Both the position numbers and the translations under genes were made by a program. From Myxococcales bacterium (GTDB lineage Bacteria > Myxococcota > UBA4151), in the NCBI GenBank assembly GCA_002722845.1, contig PBND01000057.1, positions 1 to 32,736 of the forward strand: a DNA stretch of 32,736 bases. The letters run 5' to 3'. Each line of letters starts with the position of its first letter. The stretch's first letter is position 1. The notes below the pieces were generated by a model, which saw only the letters and a program-made list of their open reading frames with translations, did no database searches and had not been told where the DNA came from. This document shows, in pieces, positions 21,804 to 29,882 of this stretch.

Positions 21804-24449
21804 TCAGCTTGACAAGGAAGCGCGAAGCGCGTCGGGGAATGCTTCCAATGCAGTTGGGATACCTTGGGGGTTGCCGCCTCCGGCCTGAGCCATGTCTGGA
21901 CGACCACCGCCACCGCCACCAATGTGACTCGCAAGGGCTTTGATCATCTGTCCAGCATGGGCCCGGCCAGCCAACTCCTTGCTCACAGCGATTTGCAGAA
22001 AAGCCTTTGGCCCCTTGTCCCCGGCCAGCATCACGACCCCCTCGCCCAATCTGTCCCGAAGGGTGTCGGCCAGTTCTCTGAGACTCCGACCATCCGTATC
22101 GGGGAGGTGGGCAGCGATGTAACGAATGCCATCCAACTCTTGGGCTTGGTCCACGAGTTCGGTGCTTTGCCCGCTGCGAACTTCTGACTTCAAGGCTTCC
22201 AACTCCGTGAGGGCAGCTTTCAACTGGCCTTGAAGGCCCCGGATTCGGTCGCCAAGTTGGGCAGGGCTGGTTTTGAGGAGCCCTGCGTGCTCGGCCAGAT
22301 CCCGCTCGGTCTGGTGGACAACGCCGACTGCATCGGATCCTGTGACCGCTTCGATACGACGCTGACCTGCGGCAATGGCACTCTCGGAAACGATCTTGAA
22401 GAAGCCGATGTCGCCCGTGCGGGACACGTGGGTACCACCGCACAACTCGAAGCTCTCCGGCCCCAGGCGGACAGTCCGAACCTCCTCATCATACTTCTCG
22501 CCAAACATTGCGACGGCCCCGGCGCTCCGGGCCTCATCCAGATCCATCACGACCGTCTCTGCGCCGTGATTCGCGACGACCCAATGGTTCACGTGGGCCT
22601 CGACTGCTTGCTTCTCGTCCGGTGTCAGCGCGGCGAAATGGGTAAAATCGAAACGCAGCCGATCGGGCCCCACCGCGCTGCCTGCCTGGCCCACATGGTC
22701 ACCCAAAACCTCTTGGAGCGCTGCCTGCAAGAGATGGGTTGCGCTGTGATTGGCCCGAATCTTTTGCCGTCGAAGTCCATCGACCTGCTGGTCGACCCCA
22801 CAACCGACGGCCAGATCACCTTCGATGACCGTGATCTCAAGAGTGTGTAGGCCTTCCTGCTTCCCCGTGTGATGAACTTCTGCGCGCCCGCCGGGCCATT
22901 GGAGTTCACCGGCGTCGCCGATTTGGCCACCGCTCTCGCCATAAAATGGGGTCCGGTCCACAAGAGCGATGCCCTTGGCCCCGGCCCTGATCTGGTCCAC
23001 TTCCATTTGCTCCTGCAGGAGGGCGACCACCTCCCCCTTGCCGCTGAGCCCCAACCCATCGCCGATCGCGTCCGGATAACCGATGAATTCCGTCGCTGGA
23101 ATGCGTCCGCTGAGCTCATGAAAAACGGCCCCTGTCCCTGTGACCCCCAGGGCCCCCCGGCTCTGCTCTTTTTGGACCGCCATGGCGGCCTCGAAACCGT
23201 CTTCATCCAGCCCCAGGCCTCGCTCCTCAGCGATCAGTCGGGTGAGGTCGAGGGGAAAGCCGTAGGTATCGTAGAGTTGAAAGGCTGTTTCACCGGGCAA
23301 TGAGTCGCCCGTTTCCAGCCCGGCAAAGGCCTGTTCAAGGAGTGCCAAACCCCGGTCGAGTGTGCGCCGAAAGGCGGATTCCTCATTCTCGGCCACCTTT
23401 AAGATCAATTCCCGGGCCTCTTTGAGTTCCGGGTATGCGACCTGCATCCGAGTGATCACCCGGTCGCAGGCGGCCGCGAAGAAGTGACCGGAGAAGTCCA
23501 GGCATTCGCCATGGCGGATCGCCCGACGAATGATGCGTCTTAACACGTATCCACGGCCCAGGTTGCCCGGAAGAACGCCGTCGGCCACGAGAAAGGTCGT
23601 TGCCCGTGCATGGTCCGCAATCACCCGAAGGGCCACATCCTCCGGTCGATCAGACCGCTCGTAGGCGACGCCGCCGTCCTTGGCCGTTCCTTCGATAATG
23701 GGTAAGAAGAGGTCCGTGTGGTAGTTCGATGCCTCGCCCCGTAAGACAGCGGCAAGTCGTTCGAGGCCAGCCCCCGTATCGATACTGCCACGGACCAGCG
23801 GTGTCAGCTCGCCCTCGGCATTGCGCTCGAACTGCATGAAGACCACGTTCCAGAGCTCCAGGAGCCGGCTGTCATCAGCCAGCGGGTCCCCAGAAGCCTC
23901 CGGATGGCGATCCCAATGAATTTCCGTGCATGGGCCGCAGGGACCGGTGTCGCCCATCGCCCAAAAGTTGTCCTTTTCGCCGCAGCGCAGAACCCGTTCC
24001 GCCGGAACGCCAATCTCTTGCGTCCAGATCCGCTGGGCTTCATCGTCGGTCTCGAAAATCGTGATCCAAAGGCGCTCCGCAGGGAGCTCCAAGGTTTTCG
24101 TCAGAAAGTCCCAGGCCATCGCGCAGGCTTCCGACTTGAAATAATCAGCAAAACTGAAGTTGCCGAGCATTTCAAAGAAGGTGTGGTGCCGAGCCGTCCT
24201 GCCCACGTTTTCTAGATCGTTGTGCTTACCACCGGCCCGGACACATTTTTGGGAGGTGGTGGCCCGGGCAGCAGGCCGCTGCTGCCGCCCCGTGAAAATC
24301 TCTTTAAACTGGACCATGCCCGCGTTGGTGAAAAGGAGGGTGGCGTCCCCTTCGGGCACCAATGGGCTCGAACGAAGTATCTTGTGCTCTCGATCGGCAA
24401 AGTAATCGAGAAAGGCCTGACGAAGTTCGTCGGCACTCAGTTGCTTCAT
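21804..24449 (-). CDS. alaS: Alanyl-tRNA synthetase
   Basis: An 881-residue AlaRS, which charges tRNA-Ala and edits Ser/Gly mischarging. The class II catalytic core opens with LRQAFLDYFADREHKILRSS and includes LFTNAGMVQFKEIF. The editing domain has HSATHLLQAAL (HxxxH) and CGGTHVSRTGDIG (CxxxH). The C-Ala dimerisation region follows, closing with GGGGGGRPDMAQAGG. The ATG at 24449 is chosen over an in-frame TTG at 24455 because GGGGGA is ideally spaced ahead of it. That same ribosome site is paired in a leader hairpin. Confidence 0.97.
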   Translation of the reverse strand: MKQLSADELRQAFLDYFADREHKILRSSPLVPEGDATLLFTNAGMVQFKEIFTGRQQRPAARATTSQKCVRAGGKHNDLENVGRTARHHTFFEMLGNFSFADYFKSEACAMAWDFLTKTLELPAERLWITIFETDDEAQRIWTQEIGVPAERVLRCGEKDNFWAMGDTGPCGPCTEIHWDRHPEASGDPLADDSRLLELWNVVFMQFERNAEGELTPLVRGSIDTGAGLERLAAVLRGEASNYHTDLFLPIIEGTAKDGGVAYERSDRPEDVALRVIADHARATTFLVADGVLPGNLGRGYVLRRIIRRAIRHGECLDFSGHFFAAACDRVITRMQVAYPELKEARELILKVAENEESAFRRTLDRGLALLEQAFAGLETGDSLPGETAFQLYDTYGFPLDLTRLIAEERGLGLDEDGFEAAMAVQKEQSRGALGVTGTGAVFHELSGRIPATEFIGYPDAIGDGLGLSGKGEVVALLQEQMEVDQIRAGAKGIALVDRTPFYGESGGQIGDAGELQWPGGRAEVHHTGKQEGLHTLEITVIEGDLAVGCGVDQQVDGLRRQKIRANHSATHLLQAALQEVLGDHVGQAGSAVGPDRLRFDFTHFAALTPDEKQAVEAHVNHWVVANHGAETVVMDLDEARSAGAVAMFGEKYDEEVRTVRLGPESFELCGGTHVSRTGDIGFFKIVSESAIAAGQRRIEAVTGSDAVGVVHQTERDLAEHAGLLKTSPAQLGDRIRGLQGQLKAALTELEALKSEVRSGQSTELVDQAQELDGIRYIAAHLPDTDGRSLRELADTLRDRLGEGVVMLAGDKGPKAFLQIAVSKELAGRAHAGQMIKALASHIGGGGGGRPDMAQAGGGNPQGIPTALEAFPDALRASLSS

Positions 24450-24456
24450 GGTCAAT

Positions 24457-24472
24457 CCCCCGTATCCGGGGG
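24457..24472 (-). promoter_or_regulatory. alaS: alaS leader hairpin that covers the ribosome binding site
   Basis: On the coding strand the leader reads CCCCC, GGATAC, GGGGG: a five-base all-GC stem with a six-base loop whose 3' arm is the ribosome binding site of alaS, seven bases before the ATG. No T-run follows, so it is unlikely to be a terminator. It could lower or regulate alaS translation. Confidence 0.55.
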
Positions 24473-24489
24473 CTGCATAACCGTCGGCG

Positions 24490-24527
24490 CTCGGCCGGTC
24501 ACGCCTTATCGTTTTGCCGGCCCCGAG
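24490..24527 (-). terminator. Possible flagellin terminator
   Basis: Just after the flagellin stop, the transcript can form a stem of nine GC-rich pairs (CTCGG plus CCGG pairing with CCGG plus CCGAG) with a two-base bulge and a loop of about 18 bases. No run of T residues follows, so it is at best a weak or Rho-assisted terminator. Confidence 0.3.
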
Positions 24528-24547
24528 GCGAACTCAGATCAGGGCGA

Positions 24548-25360
24548 TTAGCCCAGCAGGTTGAGCGCCGCCTGGGGGAACTGGCTCGCCTGAACCAGCA
24601 GGGCCACGTTGCTTTGCTGAAGGATGTCAGCGCGCACCTTCTCGGCCGACGCAGCTGCGACGTCCAAGTCACGAATCTGGCTGTTCGCCGAGACCGTGTT
24701 TTCAATGCGACTGGACAGGTTCATGCTCGCCCGCTCCAAACGGTTCTGTACCGCACCGATCGAACTCCGCTGAGCGCTGGTCTGCTCGGTGGCCTCATCG
24801 ATGGCCGTGAGGGCTGCCTGAGCTCCCTCGGCCGTTGATAGGTCGACGTCGTCCAGACCGAGGGCCTCGGCGCTGGTTCCGTCGCCGGTATCCAATGCGA
24901 TGGTCTCACCATCAGTCGTCCCCACCTGGAACTCGAACTGCTGATCGGCTTCAAGAACATTGGTGCCGTTAAATTCGGTGCTTTCGGTAATCCGGTCGAC
25001 GTCGGCAACGATGCCCTCCGCCTCGGCTTGGAAGGCCTGCCGCTGGGCATCACTTAGAGTGCCGTTCGATGCCCGCACCGCCAGTTCCCGAAGCCGGCCC
25101 AGACCGTCCTGGATTTGCCCGATCCCGCTGTCGGCAACCTGGGTAAAACTGGTCGCCTCATTGGCATTGGTTCGAGCTGTGTCCATGGCCGCCAAAGCAT
25201 GCTCAAGGGACGTGGAGATGGCCAGCGATGCGGCATCATCGGCTGCCTTCGTGATCCGCGAACCACTGCTTAACTGATTGAAGACCTGATTCAACTTGTT
25301 CGACTGATTGGCCAGCCGGTTCTGAATCATGGATGCACTTGTTTTATCAGAGACTTTCAT
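24548..25360 (-). CDS. fliC: Flagellin, short form
   Basis: A 270-residue flagellin, the filament subunit exported through the flagellar type III apparatus. The N-terminal D0/D1 domain is typical (QLSSGSRITKAADDAASLAIS, then VADSGIGQIQDGLGRLRELA), as is the C-terminal D1/D0 (RSSIGAVQNRLERA and the end QFPQAALNLLG). The variable middle is very small. Asp/Glu/Ala are frequent. There is no signal peptide, as expected. GGAGG sits eight bases ahead of the ATG at 25360. No flagellar assembly gene or FliS/FliW gene is nearby. Confidence 0.92.
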   Translation of the reverse strand: MKVSDKTSASMIQNRLANQSNKLNQVFNQLSSGSRITKAADDAASLAISTSLEHALAAMDTARTNANEATSFTQVADSGIGQIQDGLGRLRELAVRASNGTLSDAQRQAFQAEAEGIVADVDRITESTEFNGTNVLEADQQFEFQVGTTDGETIALDTGDGTSAEALGLDDVDLSTAEGAQAALTAIDEATEQTSAQRSSIGAVQNRLERASMNLSSRIENTVSANSQIRDLDVAAASAEKVRADILQQSNVALLVQASQFPQAALNLLG

Positions 25361-25570
25361 TGGAAGGTCCTCCCTGAACCTGACCGGTATAACGCCTCAC
25401 CATAGGTGGGGCATCCCTCTTCGGTGCTGTAATCTTATCACTGAATCTGTCCAAGGGAAAGGGGATAGGCTCCTACTTTCGGGCCAACAATGCCCTGCCG
25501 ACGATCTGAGGATTGATCGATGGGGCCACCGAGGCTATGCGCTCTCGCCAGCAAACTTGGAGTCGAAAAC
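25361..25570. other. Divergent intergenic region, flagellin and SDR genes
   Basis: A 210-base gap between the flagellin gene (minus) and the SDR gene (plus), which must carry promoters for both. It holds the flagellin leader hairpin and the SDR ribosome site. I find no clear consensus promoter on either strand, nor any RNA gene. Confidence 0.5.
25394..25412 (-). promoter_or_regulatory. fliC: Hairpin in the flagellin leader
   Basis: The leader 34 to 52 bases before the flagellin ATG forms an eight-position stem with one mismatch and a three-base loop (GCCCCACC, TAT, GGTGAGGC). GGA-bearing motifs flank it (AGAGGGATG before, CAGGGAGGAC at the ribosome binding site), the kind of sites CsrA binds in flagellin leaders elsewhere. 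No convincing sigma-28 promoter was found upstream. Confidence 0.4.
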
Positions 25571-26326
25571 ATGCAGTTGAGTTCAATGAAAATCATCATC
25601 ACCGGCGCCGCCTCTGGAATGGGGCGCTCCTTTGCTCTCGCCGCCCACCGGGCTGGTGCACGGGTCTTGGCTTGCGATGTGGACGAGGCGGGCCTGGCGA
25701 GTCTCGCCGAGGAAACGCAGGGGGCCGTGCTCACCCAGGTCTGCAACGTGGCCGATGAAGACAGCGTTGAAGCCCTCTTCGAACGGGCTGAAAATGATCT
25801 CGGCGGGGCCGACGGCCTGATCAATAACGCCGGCATTATCCGGGATGGGCTGCTGGTCAAAAAGGACCGGGAGACCGGAGCCGTGAAAACCCTGAGCCTG
25901 AAAAAATGGCAGCAGGTGATCGACGTCAATCTCACCGGTGTCTTCCTGTGCTCGCGGGCTTTCAGCGCCCGCTGCGTCGAGGCCGGTCGCAAGGGCTGCA
26001 TCGTCTCGATCTCCAGCGTCAGTCGCCATGGCAACCGGGGCCAGACCAACTACTCCGCAGCCAAAGCGGGGCTGGTTGCAATGACCAAACTGTGGAGCCT
26101 GGAGCTAAGCCGCTTCGGGATTCGAACCGGGGCGATTGCACCGGGCCCCGTGGACACCCCCATTCTGATGCAAATGCCGGAGAAAGCCCGAGAAGGGCTG
26201 ACGCGTATGATTCCACTGGGGCGCTTTGCGGACCCCGATGAAATCTTTCACGGCGTTCAATTTATCTTTGAGAATGAGTTCTTCACGGGGCGCACCATCG
26301 ATGTCGACGGCGGTACAGTCATCTGA
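25571..26326 (+). CDS. SDR-family NAD(P)-dependent oxidoreductase (FabG-like)
   Basis: A 251-residue classical short-chain dehydrogenase/reductase. The cofactor loop TGAASGMG (TGxxxGxG) begins near residue 12, followed by the acidic CDVDEAG. Next come NNAG, the catalytic Ser in SISSVS and Tyr-Ser-Ala-Ala-Lys (YxxxK), and PGPVDTPI. An Asp at the end of beta-2 (CDVDE) hints at NAD preference. The RDGLLVKKDRETG insert and the length suit 3-oxoacyl-reductase-like enzymes, but the substrate is unknown. The ATG at 25571 has GGAG eight bases ahead; an ATG at 25586 is possible. The PAP2 gene overlaps its end. Confidence 0.88.
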   Translation: MQLSSMKIIITGAASGMGRSFALAAHRAGARVLACDVDEAGLASLAEETQGAVLTQVCNVADEDSVEALFERAENDLGGADGLINNAGIIRDGLLVKKDRETGAVKTLSLKKWQQVIDVNLTGVFLCSRAFSARCVEAGRKGCIVSISSVSRHGNRGQTNYSAAKAGLVAMTKLWSLELSRFGIRTGAIAPGPVDTPILMQMPEKAREGLTRMIPLGRFADPDEIFHGVQFIFENEFFTGRTIDVDGGTVI

Positions 26327-26877
26327 ACGACCCGCTACCGAGCCGGCAAACCGGCGCCCTGAGTTGGCTGATCCGGCTCGACCGTTGGGCCTTCCTTCGG
26401 GCGACTTCCTACCGACCCAATTGGCTGACGGACTTCGTGAAGTGGATTACCGGGCTCGGTGACACCAGGGCCTGGGTTGTCCTTGGCATCGTCTGCTATT
26501 TCTCCGGTGCAGAAGGGCAGCGACTGTCAGCCCTGATGGTGATCGGCGGTCTGTTCTCCATTATCGCCACGAATACGCTCAAATTCGCAGTCCAAAGGCG
26601 CCGCCCCTTCGAAGTCGGCTACGACCGTCGCCTCATCAGCGAGCCCTTCGGCAACTCCTTTCCCAGTGGGCACAGCACCCAAGCGCTCACGATCACAACG
26701 GCCATCGCCCTGCTGTACCCACCGGTGGCCCTTCCCCTTATCAGCCTAGGCTGCGCCATTGCTCTTTCTCGAGTCTATCTGGGGGTCCACTTCCCCTTGG
26801 ATGTTGCCCTCGGCATGATCCTAGGCGTCGGGTTGGGGCACGGGGCCGTACGGGTCCTGGATTTGATGCTGCTGTAA
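26323..26877 (+). CDS. PAP2-family phosphatase, start not canonical
   Basis: A phosphatidic-acid-phosphatase type 2 membrane enzyme that removes phosphate from lipids such as phosphatidic acid or undecaprenyl-PP. The three signature motifs are intact: K-x6-RP (KFAVQRRRP), PSGH (SFPSGHST) and SR-x5-H-x3-D (SRVYLGVHFPLD). The first usual start is GTG at 26437, giving only 146 residues. The frame is open back to 26278, and codons 26362 on read SWLIRLDRWAFLRATSYRPN, which fits the N-terminal helix of small PAP2 proteins. CTG at 26323 overlaps the SDR stop (CTGA) and gives 184 residues, a normal size. The start is uncertain. Confidence 0.75.
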   Translation: MNDPLPSRQTGALSWLIRLDRWAFLRATSYRPNWLTDFVKWITGLGDTRAWVVLGIVCYFSGAEGQRLSALMVIGGLFSIIATNTLKFAVQRRRPFEVGYDRRLISEPFGNSFPSGHSTQALTITTAIALLYPPVALPLISLGCAIALSRVYLGVHFPLDVALGMILGVGLGHGAVRVLDLMLL

Positions 26878-27079
26878 CTGGCCCATCCGGCCAAGATCCG
26901 CCTACTTCAAGGCAGATACAAAGCTTTATCAGAGGGTTAAATGAGACACCCTCGGGGCGAGGCCGGCCTCAGCGGCACATCCGAAAGTTTTTTCTAAGGT
27001 CCGGCCGGCCCCGCGCCGCTCTTAGGCGAAGAACCGCAATCGGCCATCTTGGGGCCGTGCCGGGAATGGGGAGACCACC
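26878..27079 (+). other. Intergenic region before nrdJ
   Basis: A 202-base gap. It holds a 12-base palindrome GAGGCCGGCCTC (26959-26970), a T6 run (26988-26993) 17 bases later, a small hairpin CGGCC/GGCCG (27041-27057) and GGGGAG before nrdJ. The palindrome and T-run are too far apart for a typical terminator. No cobalamin-riboswitch core or RNA gene is visible. Confidence 0.45.
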
Positions 27080-29806
27080 ATGGCCATGGAAATCGTCGAA
27101 GACTCCGGAACCGAAAACAGTGTGCAGAACGGCTGGAGGATCGCTCGACGTTTTACGACGACCGGCGAGGACGTCTACGGCACCAAAACCTGGTCTGGAC
27201 GTGATGCCCGAATCACTCACCCCGATGGCACCGTTGTCTTCGAGCAGTTGGGCTGCGACTTTCCGGATGATTGGAGTGATACCGCCGTCAAAGTGGTCGC
27301 AAACAAGTATTTCCGCGGCGCTTTAGGAAGCCCGGAGCGGGAGGTTTCTCTCAAGCAATTGATCGGCCGGGTGGCGAATACGGCCACCGATTGGGGCATC
27401 GCCGACGACTACTTTCAAGACGAAGCGGAGGCGGAGACCTTTCGAGCCGAGCTCACCTGGCTCCTCCTGCACCAATACGCAGCCTTCAACTCACCGGTCT
27501 GGTTCAACTGTGGTGTCGAGCCGGAGCCTCAGGTCAGCGCCTGCTTCATCAATAGCGTGGAAGACTCCATGGGCAGCATCATGGACTTGGCGAAAACCGA
27601 AGCCATGCTCTTCAAATTCGGCAGTGGCGCTGGCTGCAACCTGAGCCCGATTCGTAGCTCCAAGGAGATGTTAGCGGGCGGTGGTGAAGCCAGCGGACCC
27701 GTCAGCTTCATGCGGGGCTTCGATGCTTTTGCCGGTGTCATCAAGTCGGGAGGCAAAACACGCCGAGCTGCGAAGATGGTGATGCTCGACGTCGACCATC
27801 CGGACATCGTCGAGTTCATCAACTGTAAGATGCAAGAAGAGCAAAAAGCCTGGGCATTGATCGAGGCCGGTTACGATGGCGGTTTCAATGTACCCGGTGG
27901 TGCCTATGACAGCATTTATTTCCAGAATGCCAATCACAGCGTCCGAGTCACCGATGCATTTATGAACGCAGTCGAAGCGGGCGAACCCTACAGTACGAAG
28001 GCTGTCGTCAATGGCGAGAGCGTCGAACAACTGGATGCTCGAGAGGTCCTGGGCATGATCGCTGAGGCGACCCACCAATGCGGAGACCCCGGCCTGCAGT
28101 ACGATGACACCATCAATGAATGGCATACCTGCAGCAGTACGGACCGGATCTACGGTTCCAACCCCTGCAGTGAGTACATGTTTCTCAATGATACCGCCTG
28201 CAACCTTGCCAGCCTCAACTTGCTGAAATTTAGGCAGGCTGATGGCAGCTTCGATGTCGAGGGTTTCGAACACGCTTGCGAAGTCATCTTTACGGCCCAA
28301 GAGATTTGGGTCGACCGAGCCAGTTACCCCACACCGAAGATCGCCGAGAACTCCCATGCCTACCGGCCCATCGGTCTGGGTTACGCCAACCTAGGCGCAC
28401 TCCTCATGAGCAAGGGCTTAGCCTACGACAGCGATGAGGGACGGGCTTACGCCGGTGCCATCACCGCGATCATGGGAGGGACTGCCTATCGCACCAGCGC
28501 TCGACTGGCGAAGCGCAAAGGGCCATTCAGCGGCTTTTGGGACAACCGGGATGCCACGATCCGAGTGATGGACAAGCATGCCGACGCGGTCAATTCCATC
28601 GATTCGGACCTGGTCCCGCCGGCCATGCTGCGGGCGGCGCACAGGGCCTGGACAGAGACCTGCATCGGCGTCCGTAAAGGCGGCCTCCGAAACGCCCAGG
28701 CCACCGTGCTCGCACCCACGGGAACCATCGCGTTCATGATGGACTGCGACACCACCGGCATCGAGCCCGACATCGCCCTCGTGAAGTTCAAAACCCTCGT
28801 GGGTGGCGGTATGATGAAGCTCGTGAACAACAGCGTCGACCTGGCTTTGAGCGAGTTGGGCTACCCCGAGGCTCATCGCCAGGAGATCCTCGACTACATC
28901 GATACCAACGATACCATCGAGGGTGCTCCCCATCTCGCGTCTGAGCACCTCCAGGTCTTCGACTGCGCCTTCAAGCCAATGAATGGCGAACGGGCCATCA
29001 GCTACCAAGGGCACATCAAGATGATGGGCGCAGCCCAACCCTTCCTTTCGGGGGCCATCTCCAAAACGGTCAATATGCCCGAAGACTGCACCGCTGAAGA
29101 GATCACGGAAGCCTACATCGCCAGTTGGAAGTTGGGCTTGAAGGCGGTGGCAATCTACCGGGAAAATTCAAAGCGGTCCCAACCCCTCTCGACGGGCAAA
29201 AAAGAAGAGGTCGTTGCGGCCGAAGTGACCCCCCAGGCTGGAGCGGCATACCCCACCCGCAGGCGCCTTCCGGACACCCGCATGAGTGTGACTCACAAGT
29301 TCAATATCGGTGGTCACGAAGGCTATATGACCGTGGGCCTCTATGAGGATGGAAAACCCGGCGAGATCTTCACCGTGATGGCGAAGGAAGGATCCACTGT
29401 CTCGGGCCTGATCGATGGTTTCAGCACGATGACCAGCCTGGCCCTTCAGTACGGGGTGCCTATTGAAGATATGGTCCGGAAATTCAGCTACACCCGCTTT
29501 GAGCCCAGTGGCTTCACGGGCAATAAGGAACTTCCTCAGGCCCAGAGCGTTCTCGACTATATGTTCCGCTGGATGGACATTAAGTTTAGCGATCAGGTCA
29601 AAGCGGTGGCCGGCGAGGAGCCCATGCAATTGGATCTCCCCGGTGCGGGAGTTAATGGACTTCGGCCTGCGCCGAAATCAGAGGCGGTCGCCCCTGAACT
29701 CAGCCATGCTGACGGTCAAACCTGCAGCAACTGTGGCACCCTCACCATCCCCAATGGCGGCTGTCACGTCTGCCCAGCCTGTGGAACCACGACGGGCTGC
29801 GGCTGA
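27080..29806 (+). CDS. nrdJ: Class II (B12-dependent) ribonucleotide reductase
   Basis: A 908-residue adenosylcobalamin-dependent ribonucleoside-diphosphate reductase, making deoxyribonucleotides without an oxygen-derived radical. The substrate site NPCSEYMFLN has Asn361, the thiyl Cys363 and Glu365; Cys155 (VSACF) and Cys374 (TACNLASLN) form the reducible pair. The C-terminal thiol tail is a Cys cluster (CSNCG near 882, then CHVCPACG and GCG at the end). It is long, as usual for this subtype, and has no ATP-cone domain at the N-terminus. ATG 27080 has GGGGAG six bases ahead. No beta subunit or NrdR gene is in view. Confidence 0.95.
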   Translation: MAMEIVEDSGTENSVQNGWRIARRFTTTGEDVYGTKTWSGRDARITHPDGTVVFEQLGCDFPDDWSDTAVKVVANKYFRGALGSPEREVSLKQLIGRVANTATDWGIADDYFQDEAEAETFRAELTWLLLHQYAAFNSPVWFNCGVEPEPQVSACFINSVEDSMGSIMDLAKTEAMLFKFGSGAGCNLSPIRSSKEMLAGGGEASGPVSFMRGFDAFAGVIKSGGKTRRAAKMVMLDVDHPDIVEFINCKMQEEQKAWALIEAGYDGGFNVPGGAYDSIYFQNANHSVRVTDAFMNAVEAGEPYSTKAVVNGESVEQLDAREVLGMIAEATHQCGDPGLQYDDTINEWHTCSSTDRIYGSNPCSEYMFLNDTACNLASLNLLKFRQADGSFDVEGFEHACEVIFTAQEIWVDRASYPTPKIAENSHAYRPIGLGYANLGALLMSKGLAYDSDEGRAYAGAITAIMGGTAYRTSARLAKRKGPFSGFWDNRDATIRVMDKHADAVNSIDSDLVPPAMLRAAHRAWTETCIGVRKGGLRNAQATVLAPTGTIAFMMDCDTTGIEPDIALVKFKTLVGGGMMKLVNNSVDLALSELGYPEAHRQEILDYIDTNDTIEGAPHLASEHLQVFDCAFKPMNGERAISYQGHIKMMGAAQPFLSGAISKTVNMPEDCTAEEITEAYIASWKLGLKAVAIYRENSKRSQPLSTGKKEEVVAAEVTPQAGAAYPTRRRLPDTRMSVTHKFNIGGHEGYMTVGLYEDGKPGEIFTVMAKEGSTVSGLIDGFSTMTSLALQYGVPIEDMVRKFSYTRFEPSGFTGNKELPQAQSVLDYMFRWMDIKFSDQVKAVAGEEPMQLDLPGAGVNGLRPAPKSEAVAPELSHADGQTCSNCGTLTIPNGGCHVCPACGTTTGCG

Positions 29807-29882
29807 GGTCCATCACTCCGAAAGCGCTGCCTGCGTTCTTCCGACGCTTCCCAGGCCGGGCTTGACTTGCTAGGCGGCGCTC

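Noticed and set aside
25361-25500. Sigma-28 or sigma-54 promoter upstream of flagellin
   Set aside because: I looked for TAAA/GCCGATAA and GG/GC at -24/-12 and found neither with acceptable spacing.
26959-26993. Intrinsic terminator after the PAP2 gene
   Set aside because: The palindrome is 17 bases from the T-run, too far for a canonical terminator.
26878-27079. Cobalamin riboswitch before nrdJ
   Set aside because: A B12-dependent enzyme invites one, but no GCCACTG-like core is present and 202 bases hold only a palindrome and small hairpin.
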